A stretch of DNA of 36,893 nt. Origin: Limosilactobacillus alvi (lineage in GTDB: Bacteria > Bacillota > Bacilli > Lactobacillales > Lactobacillaceae). The stretch covers positions 1 to 36,893 of the forward strand of contig NZ_JACJJQ010000017.1 in NCBI RefSeq assembly GCF_016900115.1. Direction: 5' to 3'. The notes under the pieces were generated by a model. It was given only the letters and a program-made list of their open reading frames with translations. It had not been told where the DNA came from and searched no databases. A program made the position numbers and the translations under genes. Each line of letters opens with the position of its first letter. Within the stretch, counting starts at the first letter, position 1. This document shows positions 8,158-15,400 of the stretch, piece by piece.

Positions 8158-9330
8158 ATGGATCGTCAATTTGATTTCTTAATGCCAAGTGTTAACTTCT
8201 TTGGTCCTGGGGTCATTGCTAAAATCGGTGACCGGGCAAAGATGCTCAACATGAAAAAGGTTTTAGTGGTAACTGAAAAGGGCCTACGGAAAATTCCAAA
8301 TGGTCCTGTTGAACAAACTTTAACTTCTTTGGAAAAGGCAGGCGTTGATTACACGATTTTTGATGGGGTTGAACCTAATCCCAAGATTCGTAATATCAAG
8401 GCCGGGAAGAAGCAATATTTAGATGAAAATTGTGACTCCATTATTACGGTTGGTGGGGGTTCCTCACATGACTGTGGGAAGGGAATTGGAATTATCCTAA
8501 CTAACGGTGATGACATTACGAAGTTAGCCGGGATTGAAACCCTTGATAAGCCATTACCACCTTTGATGGCCGTTAATACGACGGCTGGGACGGGTTCTGA
8601 ATTAACTCGGCATGCCGTAATTAGTAACGAAGAAACTCATTTGAAGTTTGTGGTGGTTTCTTGGCGGAACATTCCGTTGGTATCCTTTAATGATCCAATG
8701 CTGATGTTAGGGATTCCACAATCTATCACGGCTGCAACGGGGATGGATGCCTTTGTTCAAGCGATTGAACCATACGTTTCTGTTGACCACAACCCAATTA
8801 CGGATAGTCAATGTAAGGAAGCCATCCAATTAATCCAAGATGCTTTACCAAAGGTGGTTGCTAATGGTCAAAACGTTGAAGCTCGGACCAAGATGGTTGA
8901 AGCTGAAATGCTTGCTGGAATGGCCTTTAACAATGCTAACTTGGGTTACGTTCACGCTATGGCACACCAATTGGGTGGTCAATACGACGCTCCTCACGGG
9001 GTTTGCTGTGCTTTACTGTTGACGACGGTTGAAGAATACAACTTAATTGCTTGTCCCGATCGGTTTGCTGAATTAGCTGAAGTCATGGGTTATGACACGA
9101 CGGGCATGACAACCTTTGAAGCAGCTCACAAGGCAATCGAAGGGATGCGGGAAATGTGCAAGGCTGTTGGAATTCCAGCTTCTATTAAGGAAATTGGTGC
9201 AAAGCCCGAAGACTTTGAATTGATGGCTGAAAATGCCTTGAAGGACGGAAATGCTTTCTCTAACCCACGGAAGGGAACAAAAGAAGAAGTTATCGCTCTT
9301 TACCAAAAGGCATATGATGGTATCTACTAA
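8158..9330 (+). CDS. dhaT: Iron-type alcohol dehydrogenase, probable 1,3-propanediol dehydrogenase
   Basis: 390-aa group III metal-dependent alcohol dehydrogenase. The N-terminal NAD-binding half carries GGGSSHDCGKG (99-109) and NTTAGTGSELT (140-150). The C-terminal half is all-helical with the metal site. Its closest recalled relatives are the 1,3-propanediol:NAD oxidoreductases of heterofermentative lactobacilli, which reduce 3-hydroxypropionaldehyde and regenerate NAD+ in cells that use glycerol as electron acceptor. By alignment from memory the metal ligands are D197, Q201, H266 and H280, with H270 catalytic. Klebsiella DhaT and FucO have His at the Q201 position. GGAGG lies ahead of the ATG. 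It is a single-gene unit. The exact substrate is inferred. Confidence 0.85.
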   Translation: MDRQFDFLMPSVNFFGPGVIAKIGDRAKMLNMKKVLVVTEKGLRKIPNGPVEQTLTSLEKAGVDYTIFDGVEPNPKIRNIKAGKKQYLDENCDSIITVGGGSSHDCGKGIGIILTNGDDITKLAGIETLDKPLPPLMAVNTTAGTGSELTRHAVISNEETHLKFVVVSWRNIPLVSFNDPMLMLGIPQSITAATGMDAFVQAIEPYVSVDHNPITDSQCKEAIQLIQDALPKVVANGQNVEARTKMVEAEMLAGMAFNNANLGYVHAMAHQLGGQYDAPHGVCCALLLTTVEEYNLIACPDRFAELAEVMGYDTTGMTTFEAAHKAIEGMREMCKAVGIPASIKEIGAKPEDFELMAENALKDGNAFSNPRKGTKEEVIALYQKAYDGIY

Positions 9331-9338
9331 AAGTTAAA

Positions 9339-9347
9339 TTATCCACA
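9339..9347 (+). promoter_or_regulatory. Isolated DnaA box
   Basis: A perfect TTATCCACA eight bases after the dehydrogenase stop codon, about 1.9 kb from the htrA-rlmH cluster. A single site may be chance. Confidence 0.4.
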
Positions 9348-9356
9348 ACAAAAAAC

Positions 9357-9397
9357 AGGCCAAGTTAACCAAAAGCGGTTAGCTCGGTCTTTTTTTA
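9357..9397 (+). terminator. Rho-independent terminator after the dehydrogenase
   Basis: A 14-position stem pairs AGGCCAAGTTAACC (9357-9370) with GGTTAGCTCGGTCT, with two G-T pairs and one mismatch. It is followed by seven T. Confidence 0.85.
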
Positions 9398-9411
9398 GTT
9401 AATCGTTAATC

Positions 9412-9558
9412 GAGGTTGGGAAAAAAGCTCCTTGACGGCCTGGTTGGGATAAGAAGAACGAAGGTTGATTCATTAGAATCGGCCTTTCGTTCGCACTTAT
9501 CCGCTAAGGCCGTGCATTTTGACCTTAGTTACTGAGTAATATTCGGAGATGAAAAGAG
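9412..9558 (+). repeat. Intergenic structured repeat, copy A (internal and 3' deletion)
   Basis: The copy opens with GAGGTTGGGAAAAAAGCTCC. It keeps the complete 5' hairpin module: ACGGCC/GGCCGT, GGATAAG/CTTATCC and GGTTGATTC-ATTA-GAATCGGCC. It then jumps from GGCCGTGC straight to TTTGACCTTAG, omitting about 105 bases present in copies C and D. It ends GTTACTGAGTAATATTCGG without the terminal GGGAAGAAAC hairpin. It abuts the stop codon of the next, convergent gene. The orientation is taken as the strand on which the other copies end in their hairpin. Confidence 0.85.
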
Positions 9559-9562
9559 AGGG

Positions 9563-10552
9563 TTACTTAATTTCATGCTTTGCAGGGTGACCGTTTAAGA
9601 TGGCCATTACGTCATCTAAGGCAATGTCGACCATATTTTGGACGGCGATGTTGGTAAAAAAGGCAATGTGAGGGGTTAAAATTACATTTGGTAAATCAAC
9701 CAGTTCTTTGATTTGGGGAGCATCTTTAAGCTGGTCGGCTTGATGGTCTTGGGCAAAGACGGTAGCTTCCCCTTCAACGGTATCCAGTGCGGCTGCGGCA
9801 ATTTCGCCATTCTTCAAGGCCGCAATTAAATCGGCCGTGTTAACAACGGGCCCCCGGCTAGCGTTTACCAAACCAGCCGTCGGTTGCATTAAAGTAAAGT
9901 CTTTTTTGGTCAATAAACCTTCGGAAGTTGGGTTCAAATCAACATGAAGGGAAACAACATCGGCCCGTTGTAGAAGGTCTTCTTTGGTGGTGTATTCAAC
10001 GATGCCCTTCAAATCTTCCCGGGGCTTCACATCGTAACCTAGTACCGTGGCGTTCAAGGCGTGAAGGAGCTTGGCTAAGGTACCCCCGATTCGACCCACT
10101 CCAATAATGCCGATGGTGGCAGAATGGATTTCCTTCGCTTGCAAACCGCTCCAGCGGAAATCAGCGTTGGCCACCCGGTGGTCAACGACAGGAGTGTGGC
10201 GGAGTAAACGGAAGATTTGCATTAGGGCAAATTCAGCCACGCTCCGCGGGGAGTAGGCTGGGACGTTAGTAACTGCAAGACCGTTTTGATGGGCTAATTC
10301 AAGGTTAATGGTATCGTAGCCTGCTGTTCGGGTAGTAAGTTGTTTAATCCCGTGTTCCTTTAAGGTAGGGTAAACATTATCAGTAACCTTTCCCCGTTGT
10401 TGGATCACGACGCCATCAACGCCATCAAGTTGATCGAGAGCATCTTGAATTAACTTTGGTGAGGTTACGATTTCAATTTGGTGTTCACTGGCGTAAGCCT
10501 TAATTGCTGGTTCCTCGTCGTCTCGAACACTGGTCATTAAAATTTTCGTCAT
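9563..10552 (-). CDS. D-2-hydroxyacid dehydrogenase (D-lactate dehydrogenase family)
   Basis: 329-aa NAD-dependent enzyme that reduces 2-keto acids to D-2-hydroxy acids. It has the fold of lactobacillus D-lactate and D-2-hydroxyisocaproate dehydrogenases. Motifs: substrate-domain NVPAYSPRSVAEFAL, nucleotide-binding GVGRIGG (about 150-156), and the catalytic trio Arg in NASRGPVV, Glu in TVEGEATVF and His in LTPHIAF. Two ATGs are adjacent; the second (10552) has the better spacing from AGGAGG. It begins about 10 bases after the aminotransferase stop, so the two form one operon under the aromatic leader. The pair could make D-phenyllactate-type acids from amino acids; plain D-lactate dehydrogenase remains possible. 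Confidence 0.88.
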   Translation of the reverse strand: MTKILMTSVRDDEEPAIKAYASEHQIEIVTSPKLIQDALDQLDGVDGVVIQQRGKVTDNVYPTLKEHGIKQLTTRTAGYDTINLELAHQNGLAVTNVPAYSPRSVAEFALMQIFRLLRHTPVVDHRVANADFRWSGLQAKEIHSATIGIIGVGRIGGTLAKLLHALNATVLGYDVKPREDLKGIVEYTTKEDLLQRADVVSLHVDLNPTSEGLLTKKDFTLMQPTAGLVNASRGPVVNTADLIAALKNGEIAAAALDTVEGEATVFAQDHQADQLKDAPQIKELVDLPNVILTPHIAFFTNIAVQNMVDIALDDVMAILNGHPAKHEIK

Positions 10553-10562
10553 CATTGACCTC

Positions 10563-11744
10563 CTAGTGATTTAAGAAGTTTGTAATCCGTTGAATTGCTA
10601 ATTGTAAGTTTTCCATACTCGTTGCGTAAGAGAGCCGTAGGTAGCCTTCACCACCAGCTCCGAAGAAACTCCCCGGGATCGTGGCAACTTGGCCTTCCTT
10701 AGCCAAACGGGTTGCAAAAGCAACGTCGTCGGTGCCTTGATCAGCTGGGAGTTTAACAAAGAGGTAGAAGGCACCAGTTGGGGTGGCAACCGTGAAGCCT
10801 AACTTTGTTAATCTACTAGTTAAGTAGTCGCGCCGTTCTTGGTAAGCGGCCTTCATTTCAAGGGTTGCTTGCCGACCAGCTTCACTACCAAAGATTGGTA
10901 CAGCAGCAGCCATTGCGGGGTCAGATGGGGAGGTAATCATGATTGAGTGAGCAACGCCAATCCGTTGCATTAGGCCGGCTGGTCCAGCAATGAAGCCAAT
11001 CCGGTAGCCGGTCATTGCGCCAGCCTTGGAAGCCCCGTTTAAGATGATAGTTTGGCCAGGTAAGAACTTAGCAATTGAAACATGGCGCCCGGTATAGACT
11101 AATTCGGAGTAAATTTCATCTGAAATTACAACTAAGTTGGTTTGGGCTAAGATGTCGGCTAGATCCGCTAATTCATCACTTGAGTAGGTAACCCCGGTTG
11201 GGTTTGATGGGTAATTTAAGACAATTGCCTTCGCCGTTGGGTGGGCATTAATAGCAGCCTTTAATTGGGCTGGGGAAAGGGCAAAGTTAGGGGCAGCTGT
11301 TGGGACCGTAATTGCCTTGCCACCAAGCATTTCAACCATCGTGGCGTAAAGCGGGAAGGTTGGCGTTGGGATTAAAACTTCATCACCGGGGTTAAGTAAG
11401 GTGAACAAGGAAGCAAAGATGGCTTCGGTGGCCCCAATCGTAACGGTGATTTCGGTTTCAGGGTCGTAAGTTAAGTCGTAACGGTCTTGCATGAAGTGAC
11501 TAATGGCTTGCCGCAAAGCAACCGAACCGGCACCGGGAGCATAGTGGGAGTCGTTGTTGTTAATGGCATTAATCGCTGCTTGTTTGGCAACATCAGGAAC
11601 GTTAAAGTCAGGTTCCCCGACTGTTAACTTAACGATGTCAGGAACCGAGCTGATTTCTTTATCAAAAACCAAGATATTAGCCGGTTTGACCTTGGCAAGG
11701 TTAGTGTTCATATTAGCGGTTAAATTTGGTTTCATTTCTGGCAT
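10563..11744 (-). CDS. araT: PLP-dependent class I aminotransferase, probably aromatic (AraT type)
   Basis: 393-aa fold-type I aminotransferase that exchanges amino groups between aromatic (and perhaps branched or methionine) amino acids and 2-oxoglutarate. Motifs: KLTVGEPDF (39-47), NYPSNPTG (177-184), SDEIYSEL (208-215) and PLP-binding K240 in NGASKAGAMTGYRIGF. This arrangement is very like lactococcal AraT. The start at 11744 has GAGGAGG seven bases upstream; the frame extends 15 codons further without a site. The leader peptide upstream is rich in Phe/Tyr/Trp codons, which independently supports an aromatic substrate. The D-2-hydroxyacid dehydrogenase gene follows directly. Confidence 0.9.
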   Translation of the reverse strand: MPEMKPNLTANMNTNLAKVKPANILVFDKEISSVPDIVKLTVGEPDFNVPDVAKQAAINAINNNDSHYAPGAGSVALRQAISHFMQDRYDLTYDPETEITVTIGATEAIFASLFTLLNPGDEVLIPTPTFPLYATMVEMLGGKAITVPTAAPNFALSPAQLKAAINAHPTAKAIVLNYPSNPTGVTYSSDELADLADILAQTNLVVISDEIYSELVYTGRHVSIAKFLPGQTIILNGASKAGAMTGYRIGFIAGPAGLMQRIGVAHSIMITSPSDPAMAAAVPIFGSEAGRQATLEMKAAYQERRDYLTSRLTKLGFTVATPTGAFYLFVKLPADQGTDDVAFATRLAKEGQVATIPGSFFGAGGEGYLRLSYATSMENLQLAIQRITNFLNH

Positions 11745-11837
11745 AGTAATTTCCTCCTCAAATTTGAAAGCGGTCTCACCTAAGATCATTATTTAGCAAT
11801 TAACTGAGAAATAAAAGTAATAACCCATTTAGTAAAG

Positions 11838-11877
11838 AAAAAATCCCGGTTTACTTTTTTGTAAAACCGGGATTTTT
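11838..11877 (-). terminator. Attenuator terminator of the araT leader
   Basis: On the minus strand the arm AAATCCCGGTTTTAC (11875-11861) pairs with GTAAACCGGGATTT (11854-11841), leaving one bulged T. A run of T follows. It lies inside the transcript, about 95 nt before the araT start, so it can only act as a conditional terminator. The segment TCCCGG of its first arm can instead pair with CCGGGA at 11911-11916. The flanking A/T tracts also let it work in the other direction. Confidence 0.85.
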
Positions 11878-11963
11878 TCTTAGGTTGAAATTAGCCATCT
11901 TGGTAAGGCTTCCCGGAAAAGTTTGTTATATCCTAGAAGCCATTGCAAAAATACCACTGGTTT

Positions 11964-12035
11964 CTAGGCCTTAATAAAGCTAAACCAGTAGGCATAAAAA
12001 GCGCGATTAACTTTTAAAGAACATTGAGAAATCAT
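11964..12035 (-). CDS. Aromatic-rich leader peptide of the araT operon (23 aa)
   Basis: A short gene starting ATG ATT TCT at 12035 with GAGGTG (12047-12042) six bases upstream, ending TAG at 11966-11964. Residues 12-23 are AFYAYWFSFIKA: six of the eight codons 13-20 are Phe, Tyr or Trp. It lies about 25 nt after the predicted transcription start and overlaps segments 1 and 2 of the alternative structure, which is how classical leader peptides are placed. The peptide itself probably has no function after translation. Confidence 0.82.
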   Translation of the reverse strand: MISQCSLKVNRAFYAYWFSFIKA

Positions 12036-12067
12036 TTTGCACACCTCATGCTAATTAATTGCTAGTA

Positions 12068-12095
12068 ATTCTAATCTTATTTTAAGAAAAGTCAA
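12068..12095 (-). promoter_or_regulatory. Promoter of the araT leader and operon
   Basis: On the minus strand TTGACT (12095-12090) and TAGAAT (12073-12068) are separated by 16 bases. The predicted start is near 12061. It is back-to-back with the promoter of the HTH gene at 12187. Confidence 0.75.
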
Positions 12096-12186
12096 GAAGG
12101 AATCGTGAAACATAATTGATAATCCCGGTTAAATCGTTGATTTATCAGTTTAGTCAAAAAAAGTCAAAAAAATATATAGTTCACAC

Positions 12187-12214
12187 TTGTCTTATGTCAC
12201 AAAAGTGGTATACT
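12187..12214 (+). promoter_or_regulatory. Promoter of the HTH gene (and possibly clpL)
   Basis: TTGTCT (12187-12192), a 16-base spacer and TATACT (12209-12214) preceded by TG at 12206-12207. The spacer contains GTCACAAAAGTG. No full CtsR or CIRCE operator is visible. Confidence 0.7.
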
Positions 12215-12239
12215 AAGAATCGTAAAGGAAGTGAGCGAG

Positions 12240-12473
12240 ATGCGGATCGACATCAAAGCTTACTTGGACGCCAATCATTTGACGATTTACCAAGTAGCAA
12301 AACGTTCCGGCTACGGCTACACCACTTTACACAAGTCGTTCAATAAACAGCAGAGTATGGCTACCTCACTAAACTTACGTGACTTGGATGCTTTGTCGCA
12401 AGCCAAGCATGAAGCGATGTGGGAAGTCTTACGGGAGCTGGAGGAAAATTATTTAAGGGACGATGATGAGTAG
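12240..12473 (+). CDS. Small helix-turn-helix protein of unknown role
   Basis: 77-aa acidic protein with an XRE-like helix-turn-helix in its N-terminal half: LTIYQVAKRSGYGYTTLHKS (about 15-34). The second half is helical and charged, ending LEENYLRDDDE. The ATG at 12240 is preceded by AAAGGA at ten bases; a GTG at 12231 would add MSE but sits directly on the Shine-Dalgarno. It lies 128 bases upstream of clpL in the same direction, with no clear promoter between. It may be co-transcribed with clpL and could regulate it or itself. I do not recognise a named family. Confidence 0.75.
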   Translation: MRIDIKAYLDANHLTIYQVAKRSGYGYTTLHKSFNKQQSMATSLNLRDLDALSQAKHEAMWEVLRELEENYLRDDDE

Positions 12474-12489
12474 AATCCGTGTAGTTGTT

Positions 12490-12519
12490 GAGGTCAAAAG
12501 GACGTTGCCTTTAGGCCTC
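12490..12519 (+). terminator. Hairpin between the HTH gene and clpL
   Basis: GAGGTC (12490-12495) pairs with GGCCTC (12514-12519), and AAAGG with CCTTT inside. The following TTCTTCGTC is T-poor, so it may be a weak terminator, a processing site or an attenuating structure rather than a full stop. Confidence 0.35.
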
Positions 12520-12601
12520 TTCTTCGTCTAACGGAAAACTTTAGTGGGTGGAGTACGCCCAAAATTAATTATGAAGGTAAATAATGAAAGGGGTTTTGAC
12601 G

Positions 12602-14695
12602 ATGGCACAAATTCCAGTAGATCCATTTAACAGCATGGATGATCTTTTTAACCAATTAATGGGAAACATGAACGGCCTAAGCGCCGAAAATCGCCGCTAC
12701 TTAATCAATGGCCGGGAAGTAACCCCTGAAGAATATGCTCAATACCGGCAAACAGGACATTTACCAGAAGTTAATGGTGAACTTAAAAACCGGCAACCAA
12801 ATGGTAAGCAACCGCAAGGCATGTTAGCTAAGTTAGGCCGGAACCTAACCGCGGAAGCCAAGGCTGGCAAGCTTGATCCGGTAATTGGGCGGAATAAAGA
12901 AATTCAAGAAACTGCTGAAATTTTAAGTCGGCGGACTAAGAATAACCCAGTCCTGGTTGGTGATGCTGGGGTTGGGAAGACGGCGGTTGTTGAAGGGCTA
13001 GCCCAAGCAATTGTGCATGGTAACGTTCCAAATGCAATTAAGAACAAGCAAATTATCTCCATTGATATTTCTAGCCTTGAAGCCGGTACCCAATACCGGG
13101 GGAGTTTTGAAGAGAATATTCAAAAACTAGTTGATGAAGTAAAAAAGGCTGGGAACGTGATTCTCTTCTTTGATGAAATCCACCAAATTATTGGAGCTGG
13201 GAACGCTGGCGATGCTTCTGGTTCTAAGGGCATGGCTGATATTTTAAAGCCAGCACTTTCTCGGGGTGAAATTACGGTAATTGGGGCAACGACCCAAGAT
13301 GAATTCCGGAACACCATCATGAAGGACGCCGCACTTTCTCGGCGGTTTAATGAAGTGGTGGTTAACGCTCCAAGCAAGGATGATACTTTTAAGATCTTAC
13401 AAGGTCTGCGGAATTTATACGAAAAGCATCACAATGTCGTCTTACCAGATGATGTTTTGAAAGCTGCGGTTGATTACTCCGTTCAATACATTCCGCAACG
13501 GTCTTTACCAGACAAGGCAATTGACTTAATCGATGTAACGGCTGCGCACTTAGCTGCCCAACATCCAGCAACTGATGCTAAGTCAATTGAAGCCGAAATT
13601 AAGGCTACCGAGGCTGACCAAGCTGAAGCCGTTAAGAAGGAAGACTTCAAGACGGCTCAAGCAGATAAGGAAAAGGTTGCTAAATTGAAGCAACAATTAG
13701 CCGACCATTCTTCAGCGGATCAAGTAACAGCAACGCCAAATGATGTTGCCCAAGCTGTAGAACGGCTAACCGGGATTCCAGTTGCTAAGATGGGCGCCTC
13801 CGATATTGAACGCTTGAAGGGCTTAAGTAAGCGTCTCGAAGGAAAAGTAATTGGCCAAGACCAAGCCGTTGAAGCCGTGGCCCGGGCTATCCGGCGGAAT
13901 CGGGCTGGCTTTGACGAAGGTAACCGGCCAATTGGAAGTTTCCTCTTCGTTGGGCCAACTGGGGTTGGAAAGACAGAATTAGCTAAGCAACTAGCCTTGG
14001 ATATGTTTGGCTCCAAGGATGATATTATCCGGCTTGATATGTCTGAATACTCTGATCGGACGGCCGTTTCGAAGTTGATTGGTACCACTGCCGGTTACGT
14101 TGGCTATGACGACAATGGCAATACTTTGACGGAAAAGGTGCGGCGGAATCCATATTCCATTATTTTACTTGATGAAATTGAAAAGGCTGATCCACAAGTA
14201 ATTACCTTGTTACTTCAAGTCCTTGATGATGGTCGCCTAACGGATGGTCAGGGAAACGTGGTTAACTTTAAGAATACTATTATCATCGCTACTTCAAATG
14301 CTGGTTATTCTAACGATGCCATTAAGAGTGATAAGAATGAAACGCTTGTTAAGAAGTTAACCCCATACTTCCGGCCAGAATTCTTAAACCGGTTCAACGC
14401 AATTGTTGAATTTAAGGCCTTAACGAAGGATGATTTGAAACAAATTGTTGACCTAATGATTGCTGGGGTTAACGAAACTTTGGCTAAGAAGCAAATGGAC
14501 GTCACGGTTAGTGATGAAGCTAAGGATTACTTGATTGACCAAGGTTATGACAAGGCAATGGGTGCGCGGCCACTTCGGCGGGTCGTTGAACAACAAATTC
14601 GGGATAAGGTTACCGACTTCTACCTTGACCACCTAGATGTTAAGCATTTGAAAGCGGAAATGAAAGATGGTGAATTGGTAATTCTTCCAGCTTAA
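12602..14695 (+). CDS. clpL: ClpL-type AAA+ chaperone/unfoldase
   Basis: 697-aa Hsp100 protein with two AAA+ modules. It has a short N-terminal region ([29 protein letters not shown]) in place of Clp_N repeats or a ClpE zinc finger. First ATPase: Walker A GDAGVGKT (120-127), Walker B FFDEIHQ. A middle coiled region follows (about 350-380). Second ATPase: GPTGVGKT (about 449-456), LLDEIEKAD and C-terminal [10 protein letters not shown]. No IGF/LGF ClpP-docking loop was found, as expected for ClpL, which disaggregates and protects proteins under heat and acid stress without ClpP. AAAGGGG is eight bases ahead of ATG 12602; ATG 12584 with GAAGG is a possible longer start. Confidence 0.92.
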   Translation: MAQIPVDPFNSMDDLFNQLMGNMNGLSAENRRYLINGREVTPEEYAQYRQTGHLPEVNGELKNRQPNGKQPQGMLAKLGRNLTAEAKAGKLDPVIGRNKEIQETAEILSRRTKNNPVLVGDAGVGKTAVVEGLAQAIVHGNVPNAIKNKQIISIDISSLEAGTQYRGSFEENIQKLVDEVKKAGNVILFFDEIHQIIGAGNAGDASGSKGMADILKPALSRGEITVIGATTQDEFRNTIMKDAALSRRFNEVVVNAPSKDDTFKILQGLRNLYEKHHNVVLPDDVLKAAVDYSVQYIPQRSLPDKAIDLIDVTAAHLAAQHPATDAKSIEAEIKATEADQAEAVKKEDFKTAQADKEKVAKLKQQLADHSSADQVTATPNDVAQAVERLTGIPVAKMGASDIERLKGLSKRLEGKVIGQDQAVEAVARAIRRNRAGFDEGNRPIGSFLFVGPTGVGKTELAKQLALDMFGSKDDIIRLDMSEYSDRTAVSKLIGTTAGYVGYDDNGNTLTEKVRRNPYSIILLDEIEKADPQVITLLLQVLDDGRLTDGQGNVVNFKNTIIIATSNAGYSNDAIKSDKNETLVKKLTPYFRPEFLNRFNAIVEFKALTKDDLKQIVDLMIAGVNETLAKKQMDVTVSDEAKDYLIDQGYDKAMGARPLRRVVEQQIRDKVTDFYLDHLDVKHLKAEMKDGELVILPA

Positions 14696-14719
14696 TCTAT
14701 CAGGGTAGTTAAGTAAAAA

Positions 14720-14904
14720 GGTTGGGAGCGAACTGGCCAACTGGTTTGGCGTCGTCCGTGAACCCCCGGAAGACCAAATAGAATCGGGCCGCTTGAAAGA
14801 AAATGTTCGCTTGGTTACTGCTCGATCGTAGTTACTGACTAACATTCGAAGATGAAAGATCGGGTGGGAAGAAACTTAAGCTTCTTCCCACCCGATCTTT
14901 TTTT
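14720..14904 (+). repeat. Intergenic structured repeat, copy B (diverged, lacks the 5' module)
   Basis: Begins GGTTGGGAGCGAACTGGCC, i.e. the family start fused to the GGAGCGAAC position of the 3' module. It retains CCAACTGGTTTGGCG, then a diverged middle, then GTAGTTACTGACTAACATTCG and GATGAAAGATCGGGTGGGAAG, ending in the terminal hairpin and T run. The large 5' hairpin module of copies A, C and D is missing. It lies between the convergent clpL and ribH. Confidence 0.75.
14855..14904 (+). terminator. Terminator of clpL (terminal hairpin of repeat copy B)
   Basis: AAAGATCGGGTGGGAAGAA (14855-14873) pairs with TTCTTCCCACCCGATCTTT (14882-14900), a 19-bp perfect stem. A T run follows on the plus strand. 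It may also stop transcription arriving from ribH. Confidence 0.9.
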
Positions 14905-14919
14905 GTTTCATGTGAAACA
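14904..14919. promoter_or_regulatory. parS-like site 1
   Basis: TGTTTCATGTGAAACA differs from the symmetric Firmicutes parS core TGTTTCACGTGAAACA at one central base. It lies four bases beyond the ribH stop codon. Origin-proximal position fits a ParB/Spo0J loading site. Confidence 0.55.
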
Positions 14920-14922
14920 ACT

Positions 14923-15387
14923 TTAAATATAGTTATTTAAGTTAATCATTTCCAATAGGCTTTGCGCGGTCATGGAACCTTCATTACCGGCTTTGAGCCC
15001 AGCCCGCTGTAAGGCTTGTTCAATATTATCTGTCGTCAAGATGCCAAAGGTAACTGGGATCTTGGCAGCTAAATTAAGTTGCATTACCGCACTTGTTACT
15101 TGGTTAATGATCATGGCATAGTGATCAGTTTCGCCCTTAATTACCGCTCCAAGGGTCATAATGCCATCGTAGCGATCGCTATTAAGTAGGCGTTGACCAG
15201 TAAACCCAATTTCAAAGGCGCCTGGCACCCAGAAAACATCAATATTATCTTTTCTTAGTCCAAATTGTTGTAGGGTGTTAAGGGCCCCGTCAACAAGGTG
15301 TTGGGTAACGATCTCGTTGAATTTACCAACAACGATAGCAATCTTTTTGTCAGTAAGGTGTTCAAATTTTCCTTGGTAAGTAGACAT
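14923..15387 (-). CDS. ribH: 6,7-dimethyl-8-ribityllumazine synthase
   Basis: 154-aa lumazine synthase, which condenses 5-amino-6-ribitylaminouracil with 3,4-dihydroxy-2-butanone 4-phosphate; the enzyme normally forms icosahedral shells. Motifs: [43 protein letters not shown] with catalytic His, [15 protein letters not shown] and GNEG. The start MSTYQGKF at 15387 has AAAGGAG upstream; the frame is open seven codons earlier with no better site. It is the last gene of the rib operon, 13 bases after ribBA. Confidence 0.96.
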   Translation of the reverse strand: MSTYQGKFEHLTDKKIAIVVGKFNEIVTQHLVDGALNTLQQFGLRKDNIDVFWVPGAFEIGFTGQRLLNSDRYDGIMTLGAVIKGETDHYAMIINQVTSAVMQLNLAAKIPVTFGILTTDNIEQALQRAGLKAGNEGSMTAQSLLEMINLNNYI

Positions 15388-15400
15388 TGTAATCGCTCCT

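Larger units (their letters stand above)
11838..12061 (-). promoter_or_regulatory. Translation-coupled attenuator leader of araT operon
   Basis: Six segments on the minus-strand RNA can pair in alternative ways. Segment 1 CTACTGGTTT (11991-11982, inside the Tyr-Trp-Phe codons) pairs with segment 2 AAACCAGTGG (11963-11954). Segment 2 also overlaps CCTAGAAACC, which pairs with segment 3 GGCTTCTAGG (11941-11932). Segment 3 can pair with segment 4 GGAAGCC (11913-11907). Segment 4 (CCGGGA 11916-11911) can pair with terminator arm 5 TCCCGG (11872-11867). Arms 5 and 6 form the terminator. A ribosome stalled on aromatic codons covers 1 and gives 2:3 then 4:5 (read-through). One at the stop codon covers 2 and gives 3:4 then 5:6 (stop). 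Confidence 0.8.

Noticed and set aside
12116-12346. 76-codon open frame overlapping the HTH gene
   Set aside because: It covers the promoter of the HTH gene, has no ribosome-binding site and has an unlikely composition. The 12240 frame is far better supported.
12488-12505. CtsR operator before clpL
   Set aside because: Only one half-site AGGTCAAA is present; the required second tandem half is missing.
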